Part shown: positions 51,091 through 62,521 of the stretch, piece after piece | Layout of the letters: the number at the start of each line of letters is the position of its first letter | How positions within the stretch are numbered: position 1 is the first letter of the stretch | From: Macrotis lagotis | Lineage: Eukaryota > Chordata > Mammalia > Peramelemorphia > Peramelidae | Assembly: GCF_037893015.1 (NCBI RefSeq) | Contig: NC_133664.1 | Location: forward strand, 130,113,742-130,177,741 | Direction of reading: 5' to 3' | Length of the DNA stretch: 64,000 nt | Position numbers and translations under genes: made by a program | Notes under the pieces: model-generated | Databases searched by the model: none | What the model was told of the DNA's origin: nothing | What the model saw: the letters and a program-made list of their open reading frames with translations, nothing else

Positions 51091-51389
51091 TAGAGACAAA
51101 TCAGACAATAGTCTTCCCTTCCTCTTCCTTTTTGTCTCCTTCAAAAAAGGTAGCTGTAATGCTATCAATAAAGTCAAACTGTAGCCAGTCAGGTAAGACT
51201 AAATTATTTGTTCTTCATTAACTGGAGGGGGGGAGGGGAGGAGTGATGAGAGAAGTATCCAGGTATGAAAGTTACCCATAATACTGATTCTGGGACTCAT
51301 TGAATGACCAAGTTGATAGGATTTGAGTGTCATGAACTTTAGAAACTGAATCACAAACCACCAATAGGGAACTTCATGATTTAATCAGA

Positions 51390-52225
51390 TTAGACAGTTA
51401 AGTGGCTCAGTAGATAGTGTTGGACAGGAGTCAGTAAAACTTGTGTTTAAATCCAGTCTTAAACAGTTAAACAAAATCTGAAGAGTCTAAGCAAATTACC
51501 CCACAATAGTCAGTGCTGCTATTCCTAAGGAATCTATATGCCTTGCTTATAGTCAATGATGATTTTCCAAATGTAGTTAATGAAGGAGTTCTCTGTGGGA
51601 TATTTTACCCTTATCTACAGCTCAGATAGCTAAAGAGGCTGGAACAAATCTCAAGGTCTCAATCAAGGAAATAGATATCTCCCAAATTATTTAATATCTG
51701 TACTAAAAGTACTTAAAACTACTTTGCTTTCATTATTGTTAAATTCATAGTCCCAGTTACTTTCAGGTAAGTGTATGTTTCCTTTAAAATTGTGCCAAAA
51801 TGGGGGGTGGTGGTTTAAGCATAGTAAGTTAGCACATATTTTTGTGACTCTGGGAAAGTCATTTAACTGCTGTCTGCCTCAGTTACCTTATCTTCAAAAT
51901 GGGAAAAATAATTACATCAACCTCCCAGGTCATTGTGACTATCAAATGAGATATTTGTAAAGTATGGAGCAGAGTGCCTGTAACATTGAAAGTATTATAA
52001 AAGTATTATAAAAGCTCTAGCTATTCAAATGAAGACTTAAATCTTGTCTCAGACACTTACTAGCTGTGTGACCCTGGGTAAGTTACTTGACCTTGTTTGC
52101 CTCTCTTCTGGAGGAAGAGCTGGAGGAGAAGATGACAAACCATTCCAGTATCTTTACCACAATAATCTCAAAGGGGTCATGAAGAATTGGATAAACTTGG
52201 ATGATGAATGAATACCAACAAATAT
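51390..52225 (+). repeat. Cluster of MIR and MAR1-type SINE fragments
   Basis: Three plus-oriented pieces: a head at about 51400-51460 ('aagtggctcagtagatagtgttgg'); a MIR at about 51840-51975 ('gactctgggaaagtcatttaac', 'tcaaaatgggaaaaat'); and a MAR1 from about 52020 ending in the RTE-like 'aaggggtcatgaagaattgg' near 52170-52189. Confidence 0.6.
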
Positions 52226-52339
52226 TTTAGTGGGGTGTTATAGTAGTAAGAGGTTTGGAAGTCAGAGGACATCAAACACATATTGAATTAACAGGCTATG
52301 GGGGACAAAAACACTAGGTGATTGGGGAAAGGAGGGGCC

Positions 52340-52530
52340 AGGACTCAGTGATCAGTCTAGGACAATGGAAAGAGCAATCTTTCTGGAATCAGAAGACCTA
52401 TGATCTGCCACTTACTCTGTGGGTGACCTTAGAAAAAGCATGCCAATTCTCTGGATCTTAGTCTTTATCTGTGAAATGAATAAGATGGAAAAAGTGAGTT
52501 CTGAGGTCCCTTCCAGTTCTCAATGGTTGC
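52340..52530 (+). repeat. MIR SINE
   Basis: 'gacaatggaaagagcaatc', 'ctggaatcagaagacctatgatctgcc', 'ggatcttagtctttatctgtgaaatg', 'ctgaggtcccttccagttct'. Confidence 0.7.
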
Positions 52531-53180
52531 AAAATTCAGACCACTTCACAATTTTGCCTGGTGATGTCCCAGTCCCCTTCCCTTGAGCTTAAAGGTCAAG
52601 CCAATTGTCTTTTAACTTCCTCAGGTACCATCCAATTCTGTCTTCATCTTCCTCTGGCTAAAGTGGTGAGTCAAGAGTGTAAGAAAGGGTGAGTCTGTCT
52701 CAGGGAGGTGATACCATGTTGATGCATAAGCAAGGACAGTTTGTGTACAACAAACAGAAGCTGTGCATATGGGTATTTTATGCTCTGTGCAATTGCAAAT
52801 GCAAGCACTTGGCAGCAGCTAGAGTGTGAATTAGTTATCACATCTTTCCCAAAATGACAGCCAGCTAAGAGCATCCTTTGATAGGAGAGAGATGGAGATC
52901 TATCTTTGTTTGAATGAATCTGTCATATTCTTTTCTGAGAGCAGATTTTGATGGGAGAATGGGAGGATGGAGGAGGGTACTTTCCATGGAAGAATAAAAG
53001 TTAGGGTTATTCAAGTTCACAATAAGTTCATGGATTGTAGACATAGAGCATGTGTAGTTTGATTTTTGAGAAAAACTCCCATGATGTCCATTGAAACATA
53101 CCTCAGTTCTATTTAGGTGAGCCATTGGTCTACTCCTGTCTGGCATTTTCCAAGTTCCTAAGTCTCGGAGAGTCAGTTCA
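52531..53180. other. Intergenic, nothing recognised
   Basis: A 106-codon minus-strand open frame at 52865-53185 shows no recognisable domain or splice-supported structure. Not called. Confidence 0.35.
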
Positions 53181-53184
53181 TCCA

Positions 53185-53340
53185 AAATTAGGAATTATGG
53201 ATTTAAAACTGGGCAGGATTTAATACGTTATCTAGCCTAATCCCCTCACTATAGAGATTATGGCCCCAGTGACTATCATAAAGGTACACTTATACGTAGC
53301 ACATGCTGGATTTCAATGCAGGTCTTAAATTGTCTAGATC
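53185..53340 (-). repeat. MIR-type SINE fragment
   Basis: 'aattatggatttaaaactgggcagg', 'tatctagcctaatcccctcac', 'atttcaatgcaggtctt'. Degraded. Confidence 0.4.
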
Positions 53341-54195
53341 CTTTTGAAAAACTTCTAGAACCTTATAATAAAGAAAACAAAAATGAAACAAAAACAAAGC
53401 AAAACAAACTAGAATTCCTCTATCTATATTTTGGGGTTTATAATATTTAAAGATCTTCATCTCTGTCTCCATCATATTGCAAGTGAGGAAATTAGGATTC
53501 AGATAACTGAAGTTATTTGACTCAAATTACATGGATAGAGTTATTTTCTTTTTTTTAAAATAGACAAAAGGCATATATTGTTAAGATCCTGGAGTCTTAA
53601 CTTTTGCTGTTTTTTAAAAATAAGCTCTGATATTTGAAAGGCATTTTCCTGATTTTTTTGAAACATTTTCAAACAAAAATTAAATCATATTTTTAGAAAA
53701 CTTTAAGGTTGACCAAGAATTTCTTCACAAATATCCTTTAAGGCAGGTAATTTAAGTATTAAGTTTTAAAGGTGAGAAAAACTGAAGTTCATAAAAGGTG
53801 CCTGGATAGGGGCAGCAAAAAAGAGGAAGAAATATCAATAATGATGCTCAAAAAAGAGGACTATTGTAACACAAGAAGTTAAGCGACTTGTTCTAGGATA
53901 AGAGGAAATGGAACTCTCTTCTGTATTCTGAGGTTAAGTGTAACTATTTGGGGATTTATTAAGGATTCAACTGAAGGCTGGGGAGTTCGTGTTCAATTCA
54001 TCCTTTGATGCTAGATTATGCCAATAGCATAAAGCCACCAGCAAAATCATTTAATTATGACTTGAAGCAATGAAAAAGTGAATGAAGTAGCAAAATATTT
54101 GTTTCATCTTTACTCAACTGGATGTGATCTTCTGCACTGATGTTGGCCTCTGGGACTCATTTACTCCAAATTCAAGTAGTCAGTATTCTGCATTT
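53341..54195. other. Intergenic with a short copy of a dispersed repeat
   Basis: 53809-53870 ('gcagcaaaaaagaggaagaa ... aaagaggactattgtaac') is clearly related to 55743-55808, where the neighbouring text is L1-like. It is probably another piece of that element. Nothing else is recognised. Confidence 0.45.
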
Positions 54196-54199
54196 TAAA

Positions 54200-54420
54200 C
54201 CGTCACCATTACAGAGTACTTCTCACTGATAGGGAGTGCAATGTTGGATAAAAACAATGGGTGGGGGCTAGAAGTTGTAGGTTCAACTTCCATCACCTAC
54301 CACCTCTAAAACTCTGATCAGGTCACTTAATTGATCTGGGCCAAAATTTTCTTACTTGCAAAATGAGGGAGCTGGAGTACATGACTTCTAACATTCTGTC
54401 CAGCTCAAAGATCTATAATA
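54200..54420 (+). repeat. MIR SINE
   Basis: 'gtgcaatgttggataaaaac', 'tgatcaggtcacttaattgatctggg', 'cttacttgcaaaatgagggagctgg', 'ctaacattctgtccagctc'. Confidence 0.65.
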
Positions 54421-55030
54421 CCAAGGGGAAAAAAGTAAATTCTGTGAGGGGTGGGACTATGATTTCTGGAATTGTCTCCTATTGATGTCATTATATTATG
54501 TGGCCTTCTGGAACATACAAAGATTTTCCTCCCAATGTCTTCTCTTTTACAAAACATTGTGTTAAGTGCAATTCCAAGGCTAGACATGACCTCTAAAGTA
54601 ACAAAGCTTTCTACTTTTCACTCAGCTGTGCTATGTTGTCTTTTCAATTCCAACTATACCTAAATGTACTCATAAGTTGGAAAAATATTCAAGTTATAAC
54701 ACTTATTCTTTTCTTTTTATTTATATACTCATTGGACTTACATGGCATTAACTGCTCTTTTGTAGTTTTTTAATGCTTGAAAATGCAGGTATACCTTATA
54801 ACAGTGTTGGAAGGAATTGGACAGGTCAGTTACTTTTTATGAACTTCAGTTCCTCAAATAAAGATCATATGTCTCACATTACCTGCTTTAGAAGATTTTT
54901 GTGAAGAAATTTCTTTTCTTTTTTTTAAAGAAATTTCTTGTTAACCTTAAAAGTCTCGATCAGTGTGATTCAGTTATAGTTTTTAATTTAGAAATATTTC
55001 TTAAAATAGGGGGAATGTCTTTCAAATATC
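54421..55030. other. Intergenic, nothing recognised
   Basis: 54600-54830 may include a weak reversed or diverged L2 piece; not callable. Confidence 0.3.
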
Positions 55031-55033
55031 ATT

Positions 55034-55181
55034 CTTAATTTTTTATGGTTTTTGCAAGGCAATGGGGTTAAGTGACTTGCCCAAGGTCACACAGGTAATC
55101 CTTAAATGTCTGAGGTCAAATTTGAACTCAGATCCTCCTGAGTTCAGGGCTGGTGCTCTGTCCACTGTACCACTTAGCTTT
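55034..55181 (-). mobile_element. Marsupial tRNA-headed SINE, older copy
   Basis: Minus-oriented: T-rich tail, 'gcaaggcaatggggttaagtgacttgcccaaggtcacac', then 'tgaactcagatcctcctgag' and 'gtccactgtaccacttagc'. More diverged than other copies; no clear target-site duplication. Confidence 0.8.
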
Positions 55182-55349
55182 CCCCCCTCCCATTTTTATC
55201 TTTTTTTAAAAAAAATCTTGCAAAATACATCAGATTCAATAGAGAAACAAGCAGGGATTGGGTTTTCAAGAATAGTTGAAAGAAATTAATGGAAGAATAA
55301 ACTTCTTGATCTAAGAGGACAAAAGAAAAGATTTAAGGGAATGACTTAG

Positions 55350-55810
55350 ATTGCCTCATGGACAATTGGGAAATGGTTGGATAAATTGTGTTATAGAAAT
55401 ATAAAGGAATATTGTTGCCTATTAAGAAATGACAAAAAATAAATTTCAGAGAAATTTTGGTCATATGAATGGATGCAAAGTAGATAGAACAGAAAATAAT
55501 CATTGCGAGGTTGATAACAGTGAAGAAAAGTAACTTTGAAAGACTTAGAAATTCTAATCACAATCTAGATCAATCTGTACCTTGTTAGGTCCTATACTGG
55601 GGCATTTTGCCCACCTTCTGACACAGACAAGGTGTAGACACACATGTTTGAACATGATCATTGTGGGGATTTTTTTCCTTAATTTTATTTATTTGTTGCA
55701 ATGGGTTTTATTCTCTTTTGGGAGGTTAGGTGAGGGATGGAGGCAGCAAAAAAGAGGAGAAATAGCAATAATGATTAATGATGCCCCCAAAAGAGGACTA
55801 TTGTAACATA
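55350..55810 (+). repeat. L1-type 3' region
   Basis: Plus-oriented L1-like order: 'aattgggaaatggttggataaattgtg', 'ataaaggaatattgttgcctattaagaaatgac', 'aatttcagagaaattttgg', then 'ttttgcccaccttctgacacagacaagg'. Degenerate, without a usable reading frame. Confidence 0.6.
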
Positions 55811-56275
55811 TGAACAATCTATTGAAGAGAACAAATGTATTAGGAGTACCAACACATATGACATTTTTGAAGTAATAAATAGAATTTATTACATACTTTT
55901 AAAAAAGAAAATGAAATGGATATTTAATTTCATATTATATATTTTATATTATATATTATATTTATTATATAATATAAATTTATATATAACATACTTTTTA
56001 AGTTCAGTATAAAAATAGAATTTTAAAATAAATTAAGGCATATCATTTTGTAGTTGTCAGAAGGATGGATTACAGAGGGAATGGAGCAGAGAGACTAATT
56101 AGGAAGCTGATGCAATAGCTAGGTGAGAGGTGATAAAACTATAATCTAGGATTGTTGTTATGAGAGTAGAATGAAGGAGACATAGAAAAGACACCATAGA
56201 GAACTTGGCAATTTATTGGGGAGTTCACCTAGATGACCTCATAGGATAAAGAATTGAAATGGATTTTAGATCTCC
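55811..56275. other. Intergenic, with AT-rich simple sequence
   Basis: 55925-55995 is a TATA/ATTT-rich tract. A weak reversed L2 piece may follow at 56060-56150. Confidence 0.4.
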
Positions 56276-56279
56276 TTAA

Positions 56280-56420
56280 GTTCAATTCTTTCAATTTTCA
56301 GGTGAAGGTCAGGGGAAAGGGATTTACCCAAAGTCACATATGGTTAACAAGTAGAACATTCATATGTAAAACTCATATATTCTAATTCCAAACCCAGTAT
56401 TTTGCTACTACCAGTGCTAT
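56280..56420 (-). repeat. MIR SINE fragment
   Basis: 'ttttcaggtgaaggtcaggggaaagggatttacccaaagtcacat' then 'ccaaacccagtattttgctactacc'. Confidence 0.55.
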
Positions 56421-56599
56421 GAACATGATTCTATAACCATTTAAAAAAATCCCAATTTCTGAAAAAAGATCTTTCCAGTTACCCTAACAATATTCCAAGC
56501 TATTTTGAAAAGCCATTAGAAAAGTAAGCAAGTATTTGTGTAAATTTATTCACAACCGGCTCCTGTTAAGGAAAGAGCAAATTAACAACCTATTCTTTT

Positions 56600-56880
56600 T
56601 TTTTTTTTTTTTGACTCAGCCATCCCATTGTCTGGGCAGTCCCCAAGAATCAAAAATCCCACATGTAACAAAATATTCATACATATCAGCCTTTTCTGTG
56701 GCAGCAAAATAACTGCATATGAAGTGAATGCTAAAGGACTGGAGAATAATAGGGTAAGTGATGGTTTATCAACATAATAAAATATTTTATACTGTTAAAA
56801 ACAAGATGAGTTCATTGATATGTGGGGAAGATTTGTGAGAACTCAAGAAAACAACTTAGATGTAATGGTGCAGACTATGA
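56600..56880 (+). repeat. L1 ORF2 3'-terminal-like remnant
   Basis: 'gactcagccatcccattgtctgggc', 'aaatattcatacatatcagcc', 'gtggcagcaaaataactg' and 'gactggagaataatagggtaagtgatgg' follow the order of the L1 ORF2 end. Degenerate and non-coding. Confidence 0.5.
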
Positions 56881-56919
56881 GAACTGGGAAAGTTACCCCA
56901 TTACTCAATTAATTTCAAT

Positions 56920-57010
56920 GACTCCTATTGACATCTAGGATCAAAATAAAGTCCTCTGCTTGGCAATTAGAGTTCTTGAACCTCACCACTCTTTATTTTT
57001 CTAGTTTTAT
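56920..57010 (+). repeat. Short L2 fragment
   Basis: 'actcctattgacatctaggatcaaaataaagtcctctgcttggc', an L2 segment. Confidence 0.6.
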
Positions 57011-58055
57011 AATTGCATAGGAATGTCTTCATGTTTTAAAGTGATTTCTTGTAGAAGAGAAATTTATTTAGATAAATTTTCACTGGATTTAAGAAAAAAA
57101 TATCCTAAACATTGAAACCATCCTCTAATTTTGTTAGCAATTCTACAGAAGGAATAGCCTGCCTAAGGAGATGGTCTACAGGTCTTCAAGTAAAGGCTGA
57201 ATGTTATCAAGATGGCTCCTGTTCAGGATCAGATTGGACTAGCGAGTCTATGAGATACCTTCTAACTCTGAGATTCTGAGATTCTATAATTTCATGATCC
57301 TCTATATTCTCTACTCTATGAAGCTTTCCTCATATGTAATTATACATATGTCTACCAAAGCTAAGCATTGTTTTTTAGTCTTCCATATAAGGAAGAATCT
57401 ATGATGTAAAGGGACCTGTCATCCTCACCACCAGTACCACCAACTTTGATCAAATGTTACTCTAAGGAAGTCTATCTAACCTAGCTGAAGCAGCAAACTA
57501 CCTTAAGGGAGAGAAAGGAGGTAGTATATTCATGGTGAGTCAGATTGCTTCATCACCTGAACTGTCACCTTTGCTTAGTACAGTGGAAACAACCCAGAAC
57601 CCTGGAATAGCAACTACCTTTAAATAACCAGTCTTGTCTCTACCCTAGTCATTGCAACTATTATTAAGGAGATTAACCCATGTGGAAAAGGAATTGCCAT
57701 TCTGACCATGGCCAGCACCAACCTCCTAAACATTTGCCATCAACAGGCAGGTAAACCTGAGATCACTGAGAATAACCTGTGCCCCACAGACCACTGGACC
57801 TGCTTCCTGCTCAGCTTCTCATAGCCACTATTTAAGGGAGCAACCCTTTAAAGATGCAATATAGCAACTCAGTCCCCCAAAGTCATGGTTCCTGAGGTCC
57901 TAAAAAGAAAGTTCTCGCCATCAAAATCATTAGCACTGTCAAAGACCTCAATATAGAAACATATATGGTCTTGTCACCAGAAATGTTACTAAAGAAGATT
58001 CAATACCCATCATCTCTGCTACCATGCTTTAAGGACCCCTGAACCTCTGATTTAT
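57011..58055. other. Intergenic; unclassified complex block
   Basis: 57370-57960 is more GC-balanced than its surroundings and could be an old pseudogene or LTR remnant. I could not match it to any protein or element, and no long frame persists. 57130-57290 has MIR-like 3' text ('gattggactagcgagtctatgagataccttctaactctgagattc'). Confidence 0.3.
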
Positions 58056-58059
58056 AATT

Positions 58060-58205
58060 GAAACCTCTTGAATATTTCATTTCCCTCTATTAAGATGTAA
58101 GATTCTTGAGAGTAGCAACTAGCTTACTTTTCTATTTGAATTCCCAGTGCTTCATATGGGACTGTGTACATAGTAAGCACTTACATGCTTTTTCATTCAT
58201 TTATC
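58060..58205 (+). repeat. L2 3' end
   Basis: 'taagatgtaagattcttgagagtagcaact', 'cccagtgcttcatatgggac', 'atagtaagcacttacatgc'. Confidence 0.65.
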
Positions 58206-58399
58206 GTTTCCTTAAGTACATTTTGAAAGCACAGTCATGAAATACAAGTAGATAGACCAGTAATTTCAAATTGTGTCAATATGGAAGATAAATTGCCAAT
58301 ATAGAAAATAGATATAGATCATTAAATAGAAGTAGGGAGACTTTTAATTTAAAATATTTCCAATATAAAAGAGAGAAGTAGGGAAGAAAATGGATTTTG

Positions 58400-58610
58400 T
58401 GCCATTCACTAAGCATTTTACAATGGTCATCAGAACAACTCTAAAGGTAGGCACTATTCTTATCTCCATTTTATTGAGGTAAAAAAACAAGACAGAAAGA
58501 CATTAAGTGACCTGGCCAGGGTCATATTGCCAACAAGTTCCAGAGGCAGGATTTGAACTGAGGTCTTCCTGGTTCCAGGTCCATATAGAGTTGTAAGGGA
58601 CATCAGGGAG
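58400..58610 (-). repeat. MIR SINE
   Basis: 'cactaagcattttacaatgg', 'cttatctccattttattgaggt', 'aagtgacctggccagggtcat', 'ggatttgaactgaggtcttcctggttccagg'. Well preserved. Confidence 0.8.
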
Positions 58611-58614
58611 CATC

Positions 58615-58682
58615 TGCTCTCTCTCTCGTACACATACACATACACATACACATACATATACACATACACATACACACATTGT
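58615..58682 (+). repeat. CT then ACACAT microsatellite
   Basis: Short CT run followed by imperfect acacat/acatac units. Overlapping Tyr/Val and Cys/Val frames are artefacts. Confidence 0.9.
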
Positions 58683-58809
58683 TAGTTTGGATTGGAGATT
58701 GGAAGTTGTGAATACAGTGCAGAAGAGTGATATGTCTAGAGTCACACAAACATGATGTGACAGAGGGCCCTCTCCCCTTGTTTTAAAAGCCAGAATTCCT
58801 GGAAATAAA

Positions 58810-59070
58810 GTGCACTAAGTTAGGATTTAGGAGATCTGGGGCACGAATCCTAACCTCCACATTTCTTAGGTATGTGATCTCAAGTTAGCTTGCCATTTCC
58901 TTCCAAGTTATCCTTTCTAGCCCTCCATTTCCTAATATGCAAAATGAGAGCTTTGGATTAAAGCCTCCAAGTCCCATCAGGCCAGTATTTTATATTTCTA
59001 GGCAGCTTGTCCAAACTCACCTCTTTGGTGGCAAAACCAAAACCAAAACACAGGTCTCTTGACTCCTACC
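58810..59070 (+). repeat. MIR SINE, degraded
   Basis: 'ggatttaggagatctggggc', 'ctccatttcctaatatgcaaaatgag', 'tccaagtcccatcaggccag'. Confidence 0.5.
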
Positions 59071-59524
59071 CAATCCAGATCTCTTTCCAATCTATCACAC
59101 CACCACTCAGATATACTTGATAAATCTGCTTTCTCTGGCTTTTTGTATAATCAAAATAGAAATTTAATTGGCATATATTTTTCTTTTGGATTTCCCTGTT
59201 CCTTCAATGACAGGGAGGCAGGTAACCCTAAGTATTCATGCAGTGTTGCCTAGTTTGTAAATTGAGCAATTCCATCTCTTTGTCATACCTCAGAAATGTA
59301 AACAGAGTTGAAAAAAATCCCCATGTGTTATACTATGGAGGCACTCTCATAGACTGGTAAATGGGTTATCCTTTGCTCTCTGCCTAGACTTGTCTAAATG
59401 TTGAGTGTTGCCTTCTCTCCCTACTGCCCCAAACTGGAGCCAACTATTTCAAAGAAAATTTAGTGGGAAACTTAAGTTGTAGTTCACTTGTGCTTGTTTA
59501 TTTCAATGTTAAGAAGTAAGTTTT

Positions 59525-59689
59525 AATTTTTTTTAGGCTTTTATTTTTTTTTGCAAGGCAAATGGGGTTAAGTGACTTGCCCAAGGCCACATAGCTAGGT
59601 AATTATTAAGTGTCTGAGACCGGATTTGAACCCAGGTACTCCTGACTCCAGGGCCAGTGCTTTATCCACTGTGCCACCTAGCTGCCCCT
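59525..59689 (-). mobile_element. Marsupial tRNA-headed SINE with 9-bp TSD
   Basis: Full minus copy ending 'gtgccacctagctgcccct'. Flanked by gtaagtttt at 59516-59524 and 59690-59698. Close to the copies at 3295 and 13316. Confidence 0.88.
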
Positions 59690-59799
59690 GTAAGTTTTTA
59701 TTTTTAAAGACTCAAAAAATTTTAAAAAAGCAATATACAGCCAGCAATTAAAAAGAAAGACACCATATTCAACATGCACATACATGTCTATACATGACA

Positions 59800-60010
59800 G
59801 CTATGTGGTATAGTGAATATTGTCTCAGGGCATGAATTAGGAAGACATCTTCTCGAGTTCAAATCTAGCCTTAGATACTAGCTGTGTAACCCTAGGTAAG
59901 TCACTTAATACTTTTTGCTTCAGTTTCCTCATCAGTAAAATCACCTGAAGAATGAAATGGCAAACCACTCCAGTATCTTTGTGACTGAAAGATGGCTGAA
60001 TGATAGCATT
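59800..60010 (+). mobile_element. MAR1-type SINE, 3' end replaced by AT repeat
   Basis: 'acagctatgtggtatagtg', 'gagttcaaatctagcc', 'ctaggtaagtcacttaatac', 'cagtttcctcatcagtaaaat', 'gaaatggcaaaccactccagtatctttg'. It then passes into (TA)n rather than the usual RTE-like tail. Confidence 0.7.
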
Positions 60011-60014
60011 TATA

Positions 60015-60100
60015 TATATATATATACATATATATATGTATATATATATATAATATATGTATGTGTGTGTGTATACATATATATATACACACACATAATA
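60015..60100. repeat. (TA)n/(TATG)n microsatellite
   Basis: Imperfect TA and TG/CA runs with local self-complementarity (tatatata...tatatata). Confidence 0.9.
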
Positions 60101-60390
60101 GTTATTATTACTTGACCTTTGTTCTCAAAAGAACACCATCAAGACAGCAAGGAAGTGATTTAATGAAAAGTATTCAAATTGAATTTGAGTGAGGGGGCGC
60201 TGTGCTAGTGTGACTTTCTTCTCCCAAGTCACCTGGGTCCAGTGGCCAGATATACATCAGGATGACTGGAGATGCCCTGTATACAAAGCAATCAGGGTTA
60301 AATGGTCTTAAAGCATGGAGTGAGGAGGACTTGAGTTCATATCTGGCCTCAGACACTTAACACTTACTAGTTGTTTGACCCTGACTATGA
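60100..60390 (+). repeat. Dispersed marsupial repeat plus MAR1 fragment
   Basis: 60110-60290 ('acctttgttctcaaaagaacaccatcaagac ... cctgggtccagtggccagatatacatcaggatgactggagatg') matches a dispersed repeat I recall from marsupial DNA but cannot name. It is followed at 60310-60390 by SINE core text ('gaggacttgagttcatatctggcctcagac'). Confidence 0.5.
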
Positions 60391-60399
60391 GTGTGTCTA

Positions 60400-60540
60400 T
60401 GTGTATCTGTGTGTTTGTATGCATGTATGGCTATGTATATGTGTATGTATGTATGTATGTATGAGTGTATGTGTATGTGTATAAGAGAGACTTGGGGGTT
60501 TGAATACATATACAAATAGAAATAGAAATATATTTATCTA
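60400..60540 (+). repeat. TGTATG-rich microsatellite
   Basis: Imperfect gtgtatgtatgtatgt units, then tata-rich text. Confidence 0.8.
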
Positions 60541-60559
60541 TATGTATACCATAGTTTTT

Positions 60560-60735
60560 ACAGCTGTAAGGTGCATTAGAAGTCATCAGTACAAACCTTT
60601 CATTTTACATATAAAGAGTCTGAGGCTTCAAAAAACTCAATGAGTTACTGAAGGTCACATAGGGTATTGGGGAAAGAACTGGAGCTTAAACTTCCTGACT
60701 TTCCAGTACTCTGTCTGCTGTCTTTCTCTAACAGC
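60560..60735 (-). repeat. MIR SINE
   Basis: 'ggtgcattagaagtcatcagtacaaacc', 'cattttacatataaagagtctgaggc', 'gagttactgaaggtcacatag', 'ttcctgactttccagtactctgtctgctgtc'. Confidence 0.65.
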
Positions 60736-60859
60736 CTAAACTGTGCTAATGGTTTTCCCATATTCCTGATAGTTTGACTTTCTGAAAGTTATAGATGATT
60801 CCTTATTAAATAACCATGCCATAAAGCAAATAGATTACTTCAACCTAAATCTCATTTAA

Positions 60860-61080
60860 TAATATTCCTAAAGCAGTAGTTTCTGTCATTGTTCCATTCA
60901 GAAACTTTTAATGATTCCCCTATAGCCTGTTGAATCAAATTCCTTAGTCTAGCATTCAATTTCTTTTGAGTGGTCCCTACCTACTTCTCCATTCTTATGT
61001 CATACTTCCCACCAACACAAACTCTCCACCATAACAAATTGGTCTGCCCATTATCAGCTTATTTTCCCATCAACTCCACT
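60860..61080 (+). repeat. L2 LINE fragment
   Basis: 'tcagaaacttttaatgattcccctatagcctgttgaatcaaattcc', then 'agcattcaatttc' and 'tggtccctacctacttctcc'. Confidence 0.6.
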
Positions 61081-61089
61081 CATTCCCTA

Positions 61090-61380
61090 TTTAAATTCAG
61101 TAAGTATTTATAAGGCTATGCTGAGTGACAGTCTTAGTGCTAAGGATAAAAAAGATGAAACCAAATAATGCCTTCCCTCAGTAGGTTTGCTTTCTACAGG
61201 GGAGAAACAGCACACATTCAAATGGGTAAATCCCTAATATATGCAAAGTGAATTCAGAAGAGATTCAGATTAGGAGGAGAGCACTTCATTTTTAAGACTC
61301 AGGGTCAACAGGAAATGTTTGGGTAGGAAGTGGAACCCAAGAAGGGAGTTGGGAATTCTAAAGATAAAAGAAGGTTGGAG
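61090..61380 (-). repeat. L2 LINE 3'-end fragment, degraded
   Basis: 'tcagtaagtatttataaggctatgctgag', 'cttagtgctaaggata', 'tgccttccctcagtagg'. Weak. Confidence 0.4.
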
Positions 61381-62190
61381 GACCTCCTAGCTTCTTAGTT
61401 AGTCTCCTTAATTCAATCATCTTTTTACTCCAAATGAGTGAAACTCTGACCAAATATAACCCACTATTGAATAAATCCCACTTGTCCCTTTTACTTCTCA
61501 GATAAAACAACCACAACAATAATTCATTTAAAAGTTTGGCATTTAAAACTCTTCACAACCAGGATGTCTTCTACTTTTTCAGTCTTCTTACATATGAGGA
61601 ACAGAGGGGGACTATGTTAAGTCACAGAGGTAGGATTTTAAGTCACACTAAGAGAATAACAAGTGTTTGGCACTTGGGACATATGAGGGAAAGTAATGTC
61701 AAAATACATTTTAGAAGGTATTCTAGGGTTGAGTTGGAAGAGGTTAAAATGACAAACAGGAATTTTCTAGAAATATAGATATTCTAGATATAAATATAGA
61801 TATATAAATATAGATATTCTAGAAATGAAAAAAGTTCCTTCTTCTGAATGCTAAGAGTAACAGCTATTGACTCTACTACTCATTTGACATTTGACATAAG
61901 TTATTTTTTGTTTACTCTTTATTTGCTCTTTCTCTCTGAGACCGTAGGCTTCTCAAATGTAAAGATCATGCTTCCTTCTCTTGTAAGTCCAGTAACTAAT
62001 CAATACTGAATAAGTTGCTTTGATAACAGGATAATATCCCCAAACATAGAGGCACTCTTTACTGCCTGTATAAACTAGAACAGGTTATCAGTTTTGGAAG
62101 AGGTGGGGATAGAGGTGAAGATTAGTTCAGGTGAATGGCAGGTATCCTATAGGTTCAATTCAATTCAACTCACACATTAGGTCTCCCTTA
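61381..62190. other. Intergenic, minor repeats
   Basis: Contains a short imperfect direct repeat 'aaatatagatattctaga' at about 61770 and 61804, and a weak L2 piece at about 61930-62010. No exon supported. Confidence 0.4.
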
Positions 62191-62195
62191 TGTGA

Positions 62196-62290
62196 GAGTT
62201 ATAGTACTAGGGACTGAGGTTCCAATGATTGATACAATATAACACTGCTGTTAAGGAGCTTACAGGTTGAAGAAAGAAGAAATATGAATA
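62196..62290 (-). repeat. L2 3'-end fragment
   Basis: 'gagttatagtactagggactgagg' then 'ctgctgttaaggagcttacaggttg'. Confidence 0.45.
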
Positions 62291-62348
62291 CCAATCTCTA
62301 TGAAACAAGGGAAAGTAGAAAAGAAAATATGAATAACTATCATGAATC

Positions 62349-62350
<2 letters not shown>

Positions 62351-62400
<50 letters not shown>

Positions 62401-62440
62401 TGAAGAGAGGGAGAGTGAGAAGGAGAGAGGAGGGGGAGAG
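62351..62440 (+). repeat. (GA)n polypurine microsatellite
   Basis: About 22 GA units followed by imperfect purine-only sequence. Confidence 0.95.
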
Positions 62441-62521
62441 AGAAAAAGAGATCAATTTTAACTTAACATATTCCAATTCAATCAATCAATAAGATATAAT
62501 TATTTGATCAATTAATAATTG

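Noticed and set aside
57370..57960. Possible processed pseudogene
   Set aside because: The block is more gene-like in composition, but no frame persists and I could not match it to any protein, so it is left unclassified.
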